From: Pollenia angustigena
Lineage: Eukaryota > Arthropoda > Insecta > Diptera > Polleniidae
Direction of reading: 5' to 3'
DNA length: 64,000 nucleotides
Assembly (NCBI GenBank): GCA_930367215.1
Contig: OV884059.1
Location: forward strand, 245,953,803 to 246,017,802
Shown: piece after piece, positions 46,150-57,955 of the stretch
Layout: each line of letters starts with the position of its first letter
How positions within the stretch are numbered: the stretch's first letter is position 1
The notes under the pieces: generated by a model
The model's input: only the letters and a program-made list of their open reading frames with translations
Database searches by the model: none
What the model was told of the DNA's origin: nothing
Made by a program: the position numbers and the translations under genes

Positions 46150-46482
46150 AACGTTGTGTACGAAACAGCATGTAAGGGAAATGACGAACAAAACTGTGAT
46201 TTAATTTATATTGGCACAACAAAGAGAAATTTACAAACAAGAATGTGTGAACACAAAAATGACATAGAAAAACATAAGGAATCAACAGCTTTGTCAAAAC
46301 ATATGATTTGCGAAAAGCATAAACCTGACTTTGACAGAATAAGAATATTAGACGTAGAAGCAAAACAGAAAAAACGTTTCGCAATAGAAAGCTTACGTAT
46401 ACAACAAAATATTGACAGAACAATGCATTTTAAGTATGCGAAACCTTTTCATAATCATAAATCTTTGTGTTTCTGGCTTTGA
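46150..46482 (+). pseudogene. Penelope-like element GIY-YIG endonuclease domain
   Basis: A roughly 109-codon open stretch contains LIYIGTTKRNLQTRMCEHK, then HMICEKHKPDFDRIRILDVE and KKRFAIESLRI. This is the order of the C-terminal GIY-YIG nuclease of Penelope-like retroelements, with the catalytic Arg and Glu environment preserved. The reverse transcriptase domain upstream is absent, replaced by an A/T run and hAT-like sequence, so this is a 5'-truncated copy. The frame ends at a TGA right after CFWL. The domain is surprisingly intact for this region. Confidence 0.8.
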
Positions 46483-46871
46483 AGGTGCTGATTTACTTGA
46501 AATTTTTAAATGAAACACCGTTTTGTAAACTTTACAAAAAAGTACTTTCCCCTCTATTTTGAAGACTCAAAAACACACTTATTTAAAATATTATTTTTTG
46601 ATATTTTTTCTTTTGGGCTTTTTTTCCTTAAAAACAATTTGTTTTATTAATACTTTTTGGATTTTAGGTCATACTTACACGGTAAATCAAAAATATTATG
46701 TTAAGTTCTATTTTTTCCGCCGAACGTTATTTTTATCTGCTTCTTCAAGTAAAAAAAACCGTGAACAAAATGAAATGTCAAAAACTGTTTTATTGTTACT
46801 TCTACAATTATGTACACAATTATACAAATTGTATAATTTTTGTATGTGCTACTTTTTAAAAGTGAAAGAAA

Positions 46872-47053
46872 CAAGGTGAATTTATAATAAAATGTAGGTA
46901 ATTCAGTACCAAACACCAACATGTTATGTTGTTGCTTGAAAATGTCAAAGTTAACAGATTTTCCCATACTATTTTGACTGTTTGACAGCTTCATGGCTGA
47001 AATAACTATAACCAGCTAATTCACTGACTACACCTTATAATGAATTCGCCTTG
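46872..47053. mobile_element. CAAGGCGAATT-type MITE, copy 1
   Basis: Ends caaggtgaatttataataaa and complement of caaggcgaattcattataag form a 182-bp element related to 62407-62632. The target duplication is not resolved. The stretch 46483-46871 has no recognisable gene. Confidence 0.55.
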
Positions 47054-47482
47054 AACAGAAATATATTTCTAAACAAAAAACTAAAAAAAGAGAATTTTTT
47101 ATTTTTAAACATTTATGATAACTGTTATGGTCAACAAATAAAAGCGTTCCTTAGGCATAACTATTACTAATCAATAGAATTGTATATATTTGCAAGTTAC
47201 TTTTAACCGCTATGACTAGAAACATTATAACTGTTATAACTCATTTTGTGTAATAAAGTTTAGGTTACGCATATTCTAAAATAAAGGATTTTTTTGTAGG
47301 TATGAAGTAAAAATTTAAACAAAACATAGAAATTGATTGATTGGCTAAAAAGGTTCCCACACACGACTACAGCATGCATCCGCAATAGAGTGTTTGTGGT
47401 TTGGTCGAGTATTGGCATTTTTAATGATTGTTTGCTTTGCTGTAGCGATGTCAAACAGAGTGTAATGTTTTGCTGTTCTTAA

Positions 47483-48129
47483 CCCTCTAACATAGCGTCT
47501 TCACCTGACAATTTTTTTGTCATACCAAACGTCAAAGTCTATATAAAAAAACTCGAAAATTTTTGTCAGCGTTTTTTTAATATGAAGTTTGGCGTTTGGT
47601 ATGACAAAAAATTGTCAGGTGAAGACGCTATGTAATGCCAAGTTTTAGAATAAATGGGAATATATTATGAAAACAATTTTTTAAGGTATTTTTGGGCCCC
47701 TGAATTAAAAAAAATTTAAGCGCGTACGATCAGTCGTTTACGTTCCAGGTGAGAAAACATCTAGGAGTACCTTGAGGAACCCTTGGGTATCTAGTAATAA
47801 AAACACATTTATTTTTTGAGAATTCTGTTTGTTAGTTTGTATTGAAAATAAAAAGTAATGAAAAATATAAAAAATATTCAGTTTTGTTTATGAAAATCAA
47901 AAAAAAATTTTTATTATTTGAGCATCATAAATGAAGTTTGCACTTTGAACAAAAGCATTGTGTTTGAGATTGTTTACAATGCTTTAAGAGCTTTCGAAGC
48001 TTCTACAAATATTTTTCTAGATATTTAAGCAATTGTGATAAAATGGAAATTAATAAAAAGTATTTATATAGTAGACGCCAGTAGCAATTTTGTAAAGCAT
48101 GCCTTGAGGCACTCTTAAGCATTAGAGGG
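47483..48129. mobile_element. piggyBac-type MITE
   Basis: TTAA (47479-47482), then ccctctaa at the left, and ttagaggg followed by TTAA (48130-48133) at the right. The TTAA duplication and CCC...GGG ends are the piggyBac signature. It contains a long hairpin at 47491-47632 and no transposase. Confidence 0.8.
47491..47632. repeat. Long perfect-arm hairpin
   Basis: Two 41-bp arms, catagcgtcttcacctgaca onward and its complement, differ only in a T-run length and flank a 60-bp spacer. Confidence 0.9.
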
Positions 48130-48428
48130 TTAAGTTTTGTGTATAGTTAAATAAGCTGAGCTGAGAAAACTTGTCAAAAAGTAAATATCAGAATCAAGGA
48201 CCCTTAATAATAATTATGCTCATTTTTCGGGTACCAAAAAATTGACCACTTTTAAGAAATATTCTAAAAAATTGCTCATAATTATTATGTATAATGAAAA
48301 TAAATATTTGTTAAACATAACTATTATATCCAATTTCGCAAAAATTGCAAAAAGTACCTACCCTAATAAACAATTTGTTATTAATAAACTTTTAAAAACA
48401 AATTTTTACTTTTTTGTATCATACAAAA

Positions 48429-48452
48429 TTCCCCCCCCCCCTCCCCCCCCTA
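48429..48452 (-). other. Cytosine run (G-quadruplex potential on minus strand)
   Basis: A run of twelve or so C, a T, then eight C. The minus strand would be able to form stacked G-tetrads. It is unusual in so AT-rich a region. Confidence 0.7.
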
Positions 48453-48879
48453 AGGCTCAAGCTGGATCCGCGCCTGTTGACATGAAAGTCTCACTAGATT
48501 ATCTTTCCCCAAGTCTTAAACGATTCCACAACGATTTAAGAAGCGTCTTTCGCTGTGCCATTTAAAAAATTGTTTAATTGTGTAAAAAAAATTAAATTTT
48601 AAGTTTTCCGATTTTTTTCGAAACGATAAAGACGATTTTTTTATTTTTTCTCAGGAAACTGAAGATTTCCTCACAAATACAGATTCAAAAGATACGAATA
48701 ATGTCAGAATTATACATGGTACGTGAAGCCATCAAAAGATACGATTCGTATCCTAACGGCAACACTGGTTGTTATAGATGTAGTTATAGAAGAAAGCTAC
48801 AAAATAATGAGTTAAAGAAGCTATTCATTTTGAAAAAGTAGGCGAAGTTTTCACTGGGTAGTGTACAATAACGTACTTT

Positions 48880-49095
48880 TCGTTTATAGTCACTACCGCT
48901 TATAGTCACATTAGCGATATAGTCCATTTTATCTGTTTATTTTGCCGCTATAAGTTAGTTTAATATAGAGTATTAACGTTATAGTCCATTTAGCGATATA
49001 AGCACGTTTGCTTTTTTTTCCATTTATTATCAGTAGTCAAAAGGAAAAGTTAAGCAAATTAATGGCGTTATAGTCACATTAACAATATTTACTAA
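48880..49095. repeat. Degenerate ttatagtcac / gcgatata repeats
   Basis: Strings ttatagtcac, agcgatatagtcca and tttagcgatataag recur four to five times without a fixed period. Confidence 0.4.
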
Positions 49096-49234
49096 TGTGT
49101 GGTTTATAGAACACGAGCGACTTACTCGTCCGTTCAACTTACATTTAAAACAAAAACAAAATTTCGAAATTTGTTTTTGTTTTAAGTGTTATTTGAACGG
49201 ACGAGTAAGGCGCTCGTGTTCTATAAACTACACA
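49096..49234. repeat. Near-loopless 139-bp palindrome
   Basis: Arms of about 65 bp (tgtgtggtttatagaacacg onward) meet at aaatttcgaaattt with almost no spacer. A few mismatches occur. It resembles a minimal hairpin MITE. Confidence 0.85.
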
Positions 49235-50049
49235 TACGTTTTTTTTTTAATTTAAACTTGTAGAATTCTTGCTGGTAATTGTCAAAACCTGAGCTATATT
49301 TAATTAAATCAATCAACACATTGTTTGATCATTTTTTTTATTAAAACTAAAATTATCATTAATTGAAATAAAAATCACAGTTTTCAATTTTTACAAATTT
49401 AAGTAATCAATATAATCATTTTGGGAATGAGTGCAAAATCCACAAATTGTTTGCATGAGTCTATGAATTTGGGATTAGAAACAATTTTTAATTTTTTCCC
49501 TTTTTTCATAAAAAAAATAAAACAGGTTTATTAAACAAACTTTTATGGATAACTCTACCCATGTTCTGTAACTTTAGTGAGAACTTCTCGCATCAAAATA
49601 ATGTGAAACAAAATATTCCATCGTTTCTCGAAAAGTGAGAAAAAATTGTGTCTGTAACTCATGTCGAAAAATATCAAAAGAGATTACGTCGTTACGTCAA
49701 AAATATGATAACATTGCACCCGAAGCCGATGTGACATTGCAGACGTTGAGAACAGGGTTGTCAGATTGATTTTGACCTTTTTCGCCAAATTCAATGTCAA
49801 AAATCGCCAAAATCGCCACAGCCTTTAATTTCAAGTTTTTGGCAGTAAAGTACCTATTTTTTAATTTATTGAAAATATTTTTTATAAATCCTAAAAAATT
49901 CATTTGTTCCGTATCGCTAAAATACGCCAAAAATTCCAAAAAAGTCGCCATGATATATATTTTGCTTAATTTTTATTTAGAAAAAAGTAAAAATAGCTAG
50001 TGAACACAAAAATGGTACGATGTTTACTGTAAGTGTAGTAGTGTAAAAA

Positions 50050-51300
50050 AGACTGCTTTATTTAAAGCAACAAAAAAATTTTTTTTGCATCTAGTATTAA
50101 ACAAATATAATTGAGGTTCTATCTCATCCTTTAGCTCTTGAATTGTTGCTGGCTTATCGACGTACACCTTTTCTTTCAAATAACCCCAAAGAAAGAAGTC
50201 CAACCGTGTCAAATTCTTGGCGGCCAATTGACATCGCCACCACGTAAGATAACACGGCTATTGAATTTGTCGCGCAAAAGAGTCCTTGTTTAGTTAAGGA
50301 GCGTATAGACGACATGTTTTTGTCATCTGACATGTCAAATTTCCCACTGCAAAACACATACATGTCGTGTGTTACCTTTTTAACTTTGCTTCTGTAAAAG
50401 TCAGACCCAAAGTCATCTGACAAAATTTCAATTAGAGCGTGCTCTATTTTCTCCTGACAAACCATCTGACATCAGAAATCTATGCCGGGAAGAAACTGGC
50501 AGCGGCGTCAACTATTGACGGAATCATTAGCCGGCTGAAGTTAATATTTTACAATACCAAGATATGTATGCTCATCTTACCATTGAATAGAATTTATGTA
50601 AATATAAACATAAAAACCGATTCATTATAAAATTCTAAATTGGTATCTTTAAAATAAAAGAAAAAAATGTTAAGATGGCTAAATTATTTTACGGCGCAAA
50701 TAAATATTTTCGTGGCGGCAGCAAGCTATTTTGAAACCGAGAACTACTTTGGTTTTTGCAATAATAATGCGAAAAAAACAGAGACAAAGTCAGAAGCAAA
50801 TTACATGTACGTTTGTGACCGAATATTATAAACCTTATGTAAAACAGCAATTTTGACAGACATGAACAATTACATGTGACTTGAAAATTTGAAATGTCAG
50901 ATGACAAATACATGTCGTGTACGGGCGCCTTTAGCGGTGTGGCAAGTGGCACCGTCCTGTTGACACCCCAAATGGGCCACATCCTATCTTCCAATTCGGG
51001 CCATAAAAAAATTGTTATCATCTCACGATAGCGAACACCATGCACATTAACTGCCTGACCGGCCTAATTTTGGAAAAAATATGGCCCGATGATGCCGCCA
51101 GCACATTAACCGCACCAAACAGTCACTCTTTGTGGGTGCATTGGTTTTTCGACAACCACTCTTGGATTGTCATTCGCCCAAATGAGGCAATTCTGCTTAT
51201 TGACGAATCCACTGAGGGGAAAATGTGCCTCACACTGAATCACGAAGTGCACGAAATGCATTTTGATTTGAACGCCTATTTTCATAATAAGCCTAAATAA
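50050..51300 (-). pseudogene. Mariner/Tc1-like transposase, split by a MITE
   Basis: On the minus strand the first block reads EAHFPLSGFVNKQNCLIW, then HPQRVTVWCG, AGGIIGPYFFQN and VHGVRYREMITIFLWPELED. These match mariner-type DDE transposases. The first Asp (FSDEAH in relatives) is hit by a one-base loss near 51243. The frame then breaks at the MITE 50310-50917 and resumes with RDKFNSRVILRGGDVNWPPR and LDFFLWGYLKEKVYVDKPA. Stops after VWCG and in FFQN, plus frameshifts, confirm a pseudogene. The Asn-Trp-Pro-Pro block carries the last catalytic region of the family. Confidence 0.8.
50310..50917. mobile_element. TIR element inside the mariner remnant
   Basis: Left cgacatgtttttgtcatctg and the complement of cgacatgtatttgtcatctg at the right form a roughly 35-bp inverted repeat with two mismatches. 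The inferred insertion interrupts the transposase between recognisable blocks. Confidence 0.75.
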
Positions 51301-51942
51301 CTTTAACGCGTTGTTCGATTGTATATCTTTCCATGATTCAAATTGAGTTAGTCTAAAATTGAGAAATATAAAATGAAGTGCAGAAAAAAACTTGACGTTT
51401 AAGTGTGGTTCACATTCAACATCGGCTCTTAAAATTTAACCACCCTTTTCATTTTTATATATGTAGTTGCAGCTTTATTATGTATCTAAAACGCTTCACC
51501 TACAAAGCTCCCTATTTGTCTTCTTTTTTGGAATACAATGTAAGGGTATTGCATTTATTCAACGATGGTACAACAGAAGTGCAACTTGTAACACGTAATA
51601 ACGCGTCTAGAAGTTCGTAATGTATTCTACTTCGAGGGCGAGTTTTAGTAAAGTTCATAGCTTAAACACAGGAATTACTAGTAATAGTTACCAGCATATA
51701 AAGAACAGTCAAAATAAGTTCCTTAAAATTGTACGTACCTTCCGTACCGTTCCAGCTTTAAAGTTTTGGCATTAACTTGTTTATCTTTCCAATTAACTAA
51801 CGCTAGTTTTTTCATTGTGTTTCAAAAATGTCCAAAGGTATGTAAGAGTTCATAAAAATATCACTAACAACAACGTATTGTATCTGTGATAACAAATTAC
51901 CACATACATATAATGAAAAAATGTTCATAAGCTTTAAATATA

Positions 51943-52634
51943 CAGTAGAATCCCGATAATTCGTAATAGCAAGGGACCGGCTATTTCTAACGAATTCGAG
52001 GTTTCGATTTAACGGGGTTAAAACAAAATAAATACGAATAATCGGGGTTTTTCAATTTATTTACTAAAACGATAAAAAAAAATATAAAAACAATTGTTAA
52101 AAATAAAATATACAAAAATTATTCATGTAACAAACTGATCAAAGTGATCTTAAGAAAATAAATTCCAAATGTTATTTAGTATTACTTGACCTTTTTATTA
52201 TAATTTTTTTTTTTTTTTATTAAACTTTGTTAATTTCCTGAAGATGCTAACCAAAGGTCAGCGAAATATTGAGAAACAATTAAATATAATATAATTTTTT
52301 ATAAAAAGACCTCAAGCTTAATCAATTTTAAATAATTAAAATAAATTCCATACAAAAGCAAAAACCCGCGCAAAAATAAAATAGTGGTAAACAAAAAATC
52401 ATTCTATCCATGTTTCTGTTGTTTTTATTACAAATTATAAGTGGTAGTTAGCAAACAATTACGATTTATAAGAGGTAAAGAAGATTTTATTTGAAAAAAA
52501 ATTACGAATTAGCGAGGGGACCAAAATGTATGGAAATTTTACGAATTAACAAGACTTTTTCAAGGGACCGGCAGTTTATTACGTATTATCGGGAATTACG
52601 ATTTAACGGGGTACGAATTATCGGGATTTGACTG
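51943..52634. mobile_element. pogo/Tigger-type MITE
   Basis: Left cagtagaatcccgataattc and right complement of cagtcaaatcccgataattc, flanked by TA (51941-51942 and 52635-52636). CAGT ends with TA duplication fit the pogo group. The Penelope-like fragment at 52200-52345 lies within. Confidence 0.8.
52200..52345. repeat. Second copy of the hammerhead-like repeat
   Basis: CTGAAGA, T, gctaacc-aaa-ggtcagc, GAAA at 52238-52266, then gacctcaagctt, matching 11816-11905. The stem has one mismatch here. Only one arm of the inverted repeat is kept. Confidence 0.5.
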
Positions 52635-53529
52635 TATTTATGTTTAATTCTATTAATTGATTCTTCAAAAGCACTTTATTTTCTCGGAGATATTCATTAT
52701 CTTCATCAGCCATTTGAACATACTTTCAAATACTAACCATACTTCATATGAATGCCTCAAATTTCATACATAAAAATACTATAAGTATAATAAAAATAAT
52801 ATTATTTCTCAGTATTGAATTTAACGAATTTCAAAACAAATGCATAGCTCATCAAAAATAGCCAACAAAATCGCCAACTTTTTTGTTAAATCGCAAAAAA
52901 AAATCGCCATGTCACCAAATCAAAAATTAGGTCGCCAAACAAGTTTGAAAATCGCCACGTTTGGCGAGAAATCGCCACATCTGACAATCCTGGTTGAGAA
53001 GGCCAGTAACACATATTATTGACGGCGACCAAAATTTACAAAAATTTAAAAATGTTCAACGACGGCGGCGAAAATACAACAGTCGGCTATACCAAATAAT
53101 GTGAAGTGCGACTTCAATGTTTGTTGTTTGCAAACGAGCTTTGAAAAAATTCGTATATTTTATAAAAATGTAAAAAGCAAAATAATTAAACAATGAAAAA
53201 ATGTGCCCAGAACAAAATGTTATTATTATATTTCTTTGCATTTTGCTTTTTTAATTGTTTTTAGTGTTAAAATGTTTTCTCGCCCCATTTTTATTCGTGA
53301 GTTTTTTTGACAGTTCAAAGCGCGGACTTTTCTCACAAAAATGTTACAGATACACTTTTTCTGTAAATTGGCGAGTAAGTTCCTTAAGTGACAGCTAATA
53401 CTCGCCAAAAAAGTTACAGACACAGTTTAGTGAGAAAAACAGCTGTTTGTTTCAATATATGGCATTTTTGTTTCATTTCACACATTTCAATCGAAAAGTT
53501 TCTCGACGCGAGAGTTACAGAACATGGGC

Positions 53530-54024
53530 ACTGGTTTCATAAACCTTTTATAAACCTATTTTCTTTTTTATGAGCATAATTATTATTTTAGGTCCTCAAT
53601 AAAAAAAAAGGATATCAAGTAACACTGAAACTTTTAATAATTAAAGGATGGTTGAAATACAAATTCTAAATCATTGTAGTAGCGGAATAATTAAAAACTT
53701 TCTTTCTTTTGTTTAACATTTTCACATCACATTTATTTTTCTTGTGCATTTGTTTAAAATAGCCCGCAGCAATTTTTTGAATGAATATACATACGTATAC
53801 TAAAATATTTCTACTTTTTGTGTTGTTAGATACAAACATATTTATGTGCAATATTTTCTAAAGACGCAATACACCAGTGTTGCTAAAAAGTTAATGCACA
53901 AATATTTATCCGATATCCGTAGTAATCATAATAAAATAGAAAACCCCAGATTAATATTCTACGTTTTTTAGCTTTAAGCGCATATTAATGGAGAAGTCCA
54001 CTTGCAAACATCGCTAAGTTAAAA
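53530..54024. other. AT-rich intergenic sequence
   Basis: Nothing recognised. Confidence 0.4.
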
Positions 54025-54290
54025 CAAGAAAGAAGGTATAGTTGGTCAAGCCCAACCATATGATACCCTACAGCACAGTATTTAAAAACTTATTTCGCTA
54101 TAAGTTTTTAAATATATGAATATGGATCTGTCTTTGTTTAAAATTTTATTAAAATCTGCTAGATAGTTTCGGAGAGGCAGCCCTATCTCCCCTCGTGCTC
54201 CTATTTTTAAAGAACTGCATAGCTTATGTATCCATATAAATATAGATCTATCTCCCCTCGTGGTTATATTTTTGTGTTTTTAACGAGGTT
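54025..54290 (-). repeat. Dispersed repeat family A, inverted copy
   Basis: Begins ggtatagttggtcaagccca and contains catatgataccctac and ctatctcccctcgtg twice, the reverse of 14900-15090. Confidence 0.65.
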
Positions 54291-54299
54291 GACAATGGC

Positions 54300-55465
54300 T
54301 TAGGGAGGCATTTAAAAAAACTAACAAAATGGCGGCTTTTACGGAATTTTTACTTTTTTAACTTAGCGGTGTTTGCAAATGACTACACAATTTGTCCATG
54401 TTTTAACTTACAAAAAAGGCTTCCACAAGAAGAATTTAGCCATTGTTAGATACAAAGTTGAGAGTTTTCATTCTCGAACAAAATTGGCTCTTTTAGCAAT
54501 TTCTAACATTAAAAAAATTACTTTTAAAGGAGTGAAAAAATTAAAAATTTTTCCGATTTTCATTTCGCTACAATTTTAAAGAAGAAAAGTCTTACATGTT
54601 GTATTTTTCCTACTTCTGGCTACACTACAATACACATTTGCTCTGTTTACGCAAATAAATAATGAAATATGTATGTACATACTTAAATACATGAACATAT
54701 ATGTATATACATATTTAAATATATAAATATACTTTTCCTTCTTCCAACTAAAATTCCATGTTGTTGTTATTGTGGTAAGAAAACTTAATTTCCAAGCAAA
54801 TGAATATTCTATAGATTACGTTAGAACCCTTCAGGATTAAGTTGTCTTCAAGTTTAAATTATTTGCTGCAATTTGTGTTATTTCTCAAATACATTTAAAT
54901 CACTTTGGCTTTAAAACAAATAAACTAAGACTCTGTATTAAATTTCAAGGCTATAATTCTTTAAAATGAGACGCCCCTTTTAAGAAATTTTGTTTTAACT
55001 CTGAGTAATAATGTCTCTTGGGATTGGTATCTGTATAAAGTCCTCTCACTCTTCGGACCGTGTTCATCTTTTTTTAAAGAGTACAAAACATTAACTGTCT
55101 GTTTATATAAAAAATTTAAAAGTTTAGATAAAAACTAATTTAACGACAAAGAAACGAAATATTTCTTTTTTTATATTTTAAAATTAAATGGAAAATGTAG
55201 GAAGCGAATTCGCTTGAAGAGAAATAGTTACCGAGTACGTATGGGCAATAACAAATGTTTAATTAATATAAACAATACGCACTGATTTCTTTATAGACTT
55301 TGTTTTGTTTATTGTTAAAATTTTGTAAGCTTTGAATTTGTTTACTTTAAATGTATGTTTACATCTGATCAATTTAAATATTTTTAATTGTGTGTTTACA
55401 CAATTATTTATATTTTAAATATTAAATGTTATCTGGCAAGTAAATCAATTTTTATAATCTTTCAA
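54300..55465. other. AT-rich intergenic sequence
   Basis: No gene. Simple atgtatgtacata tracts at about 54669-54730. Confidence 0.4.
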
Positions 55466-55834
55466 TAAATCATCATCATCTAGCAGCCGCTTGCGTTCAC
55501 TGTTGGACATAGGCCTCCTGTAGTTTCATCCAATTTGTTACAACTCTTTTAATATCAACGCTTCCTCTCGTCGGTGGTCTGACTCTGTTCCTCTTGTCTC
55601 TCTACAGATCTCCATTTTAGTAAACGTTTTCTAAACCGGTTGTCAATTATTCGAGCAACGTGTCCTGCCCAGCGCCACTTTGCCTCTGTAACTCGTTGTT
55701 TTATGACTGTCACTTTTGTTCTTTCTCTTGACGAGATGTTTGTTATGCGATCTCTTAAAGTTACTCCATGCATTACTCTTTCCATTGATCTTTGTGCAAC
55801 TTGTAGTTTATTTATTATATTTTTGGTAAGTGTA

Positions 55835-56018
55835 AAGGCTCAGTTAGCCGGAAGTAACAGTAACTTTCCCTTACCGCTAAAAAGTAAGTCAAATCTATTT
55901 CTTACAGATTGAGACGTGACATCTTACTGCTAACTATAATCGTTCTTATTGCTTTACATACAACTAAATGAAACAGCTGATTTGGAACGTTACTGTTACT
56001 CCCGGCTAAGTGAGCCTT
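55835..56018. mobile_element. 184-bp MITE inserted in the LINE
   Basis: Ends aaggctcagttagccggaag and complement of aaggctcacttagccgggag, about 30 bp with few mismatches, flanked by TA. Removing it with one TA restores a continuous reading frame across the LINE junction (CETL then H), which supports these borders. Confidence 0.9.
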
Positions 56019-56269
56019 TAGAGTTTCGCAGCCATATGTTATTACAGGCAACATACACTGATCGTAGGCTTTTCTTTTGAGAAATAGGAATATTCCTTTT
56101 AAATATGTATTTCAATTTACCAAAGCTGGCCATCCGAGACCATTTCGACGTGCAATTTCGCAGGTTTGGTTATCATTTCCGATTTTTATTTCGGGTATTT
56201 ATACTGTTGAACATGTTCAATTTCTTCTCCTTCAACTTTTTGTAGGACTCCACCCATTACAAGATAAGT

Positions 56270-56386
56270 TGTTGTTGTTGTAGCAGCGCGACTTGGATTT
56301 GGGGTGTTGCTGAGGTGACAATCCTTGGTCAAAGTCCAGAGGGATACGATTCGTTCCGGTGCGAGGAACCGCTTTTCGTGGGAACG
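56270..56386 (-). mobile_element. SINE with CAA-repeat tail and 14-bp target duplication
   Basis: A 117-bp body ends on the minus strand in (CAA)n and is flanked by attacaagataagt (56256-56269) and attacaaaataagt (56387-56400). The long duplication and tail show LINE-mediated retroposition. No clear tRNA head was recognised. Confidence 0.8.
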
Positions 56387-56519
56387 ATTACAAAATAAGT
56401 CATGAATATTGCATTATCAGGGTTGATTTTTAAGCCAACCTTATAGTTGTTAGCTTGAGTTACATTAGCATGTGTTGCGCGTCGTGCCGGTCGGATAATC
56501 AAATCATTAACACACCATA

Positions 56520-57209
56520 TATTAAAAAGTTTTTTTATTATTTAACACTCTCTTAAAATTCTTTTAACATTATGTTTTTCTTCAATAATTTGGTTAAATT
56601 ATTAAGAAAAAATAAACAATAATTTAATTCCCTACAATTTCAAATTCCTTTTAAAAAAATTTCCGTTATTTGCGTAATTGCCATCGTAACATTCGTGCTA
56701 CAGAATGGCATACAAGGAACATTTTCATTTCTTTATTTGTATTATATTGTGTTTGATGGACGTACACTACGGGTTATTTAAATGAAGAAAGGTAATTAGC
56801 CGAAGGCTGATTATCAGGTTATATGGCTGTGTTAACTACATAACAACAACAAAATACGTTAATCAACAAACAATCGACGAAGCGTCGGGAACAAAATGTT
56901 GTAATTAAAAATTTAATTTTATTTACATTTACAAGAAACTTAGGCCCTACTAGCTTGACAAAATAACATTCATACATTTATTTATATTTTTTATATGTAT
57001 TTTGTTGCGTTTAATAAGCCTACATAACCATATAACCTGATAATCAGCCTTACGTTAACAGCCCAAAAGTCAATTTTAAACTTTATCTTGTCTTTTTGTA
57101 TTTCTTCAATTATAAAATACATTGAGTTTAAAATAATTGCCATTGAAATGTGTCCCTATTCAAGCACTCGTATGTATGTTTAATTTAGTTTTTTGTATAT
57201 TTTTTCAAC
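56520..57209. other. AT-rich intergenic sequence
   Basis: No gene. Two copies of an aaggctgattatcaggtt-like string occur in opposite orientation at about 56803 and 57032 (cataaccatataacctgata), suggesting an unplaced small palindromic element. Confidence 0.4.
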
Positions 57210-57847
57210 TACCCAGCGGGAAAACGCAGAAGACCTTCTTACTTCAGGCCTTTTTAAAGGCCTGCTTAAAAATTTTTTTGATTTTATTACTATTCTTACG
57301 TAACTGCAAAAGAATGCCTCATAGAAGGCCTCCACACTCGCTTCTATGAGAAGCGAGAAAAGAAGGAGTAAAATTTTTTGTTTTGTTTTTTTGCACAAGC
57401 AAAAGCAAAAGAATTCAGATCCCTTTACAAAAACAAAGTAACATACATATGTTGTGAATCATTTTAGTTGAAGTTGAAAAGAGAAAGAGTAAAATTTTTT
57501 GTTTTGTTTTTTTTCGCCAAAGCGAAAGAATTCAGATCCCGTTATAAAAACAAAGTAACAAAGTAGGTGCATATTAAAATACAAAATAAAAACAATAATG
57601 TAAATCGTTTTCGTTGAGTTTTGTTCATTACCCTACAAGAATAGTGACGGTCATTTGACCTATCATATGACCGACATTGCTGATACAGATATCAGTCATG
57701 GCGCAGAACAAAGTTTCTATCATTTTCTTAAGGCCAACGTGAAAAAATGACCTAAACTTTTGTGTACGTGCATCCTTCTTTAACCTATGAATTTTGTGGT
57801 AGATAAAACATATATCTGAGCTGTTTACTCTTATACTCCTAACATAT

Positions 57848-57955
57848 CAGTACTGATGTATAAACCGGACACAGTTGACTAGTCAGTACTGATGCATATA
57901 CCGTTCACAGCTGACTAGTCAGTACTGATGCATATATTCGTCACTGTTGGCGTAC
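57848..57955. repeat. 36-bp tandem array, three units
   Basis: Units starting cagtactgatg at 57848, 57884 and 57920 have an exact 36-bp period, with some divergence in the third. Confidence 0.9.

Larger units (their letters stand above)
49753..52992. mobile_element. hAT-type element with perfect 8-bp duplication, filled by later insertions
   Basis: Starts cagggttgtcagatt and ends atctgacaatcctg, flanked by gttgagaa (49745-49752 and 52993-53000). The termini and aatcgcca interior match the 544-bp MITE at 23741. Its 3.2-kb length comes mainly from mariner, pogo-like and other sequences inside. Confidence 0.85.
49558..53528. mobile_element. Outer TIR element of a six-layer nest
   Basis: Ends cccatgttctgtaact at the left and its complement at the right. 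The homology continues inward (gaacaaa, tgtgtctgtaact, gagaaa...). Flanks are TA and CA. It is interrupted by the hAT-type element at 49753-52992. Confidence 0.65.
55470..56480 (-). pseudogene. RTE-like LINE, C-terminal part with two later insertions
   Basis: Reading the minus strand from 56480: a GLKINPDN block, an EIEHVQQYKY block, then CEIARRNGLGW and LPVITYGCETL, a gap caused by a MITE, then QVAQRSMERVMHGVTLRDRI and EAKWRWAGHVARIIDNRF. It closes with a QEAYVQQ-type end and a TGATGATGATGA tail. This is the order of the thumb and C-terminal region of RTE-type polymerases, and the short GAT-type tail is characteristic. Several frameshifts and stops are present. A SINE sits at 56270-56386 and a MITE at 55835-56018. 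Confidence 0.75.

Noticed and set aside
46034..46994. Open frames on the minus strand opposite and beyond the Penelope domain, and 46559-46879 on the plus strand
   Set aside because: Composition is dominated by Phe, Tyr, Leu and Lys from AT-rich DNA; one is the shadow of the GIY-YIG frame.
48242..48565. 107-codon frame with a polyproline stretch
   Set aside because: The prolines come from the cytosine run at 48429; the rest has no conserved pattern.
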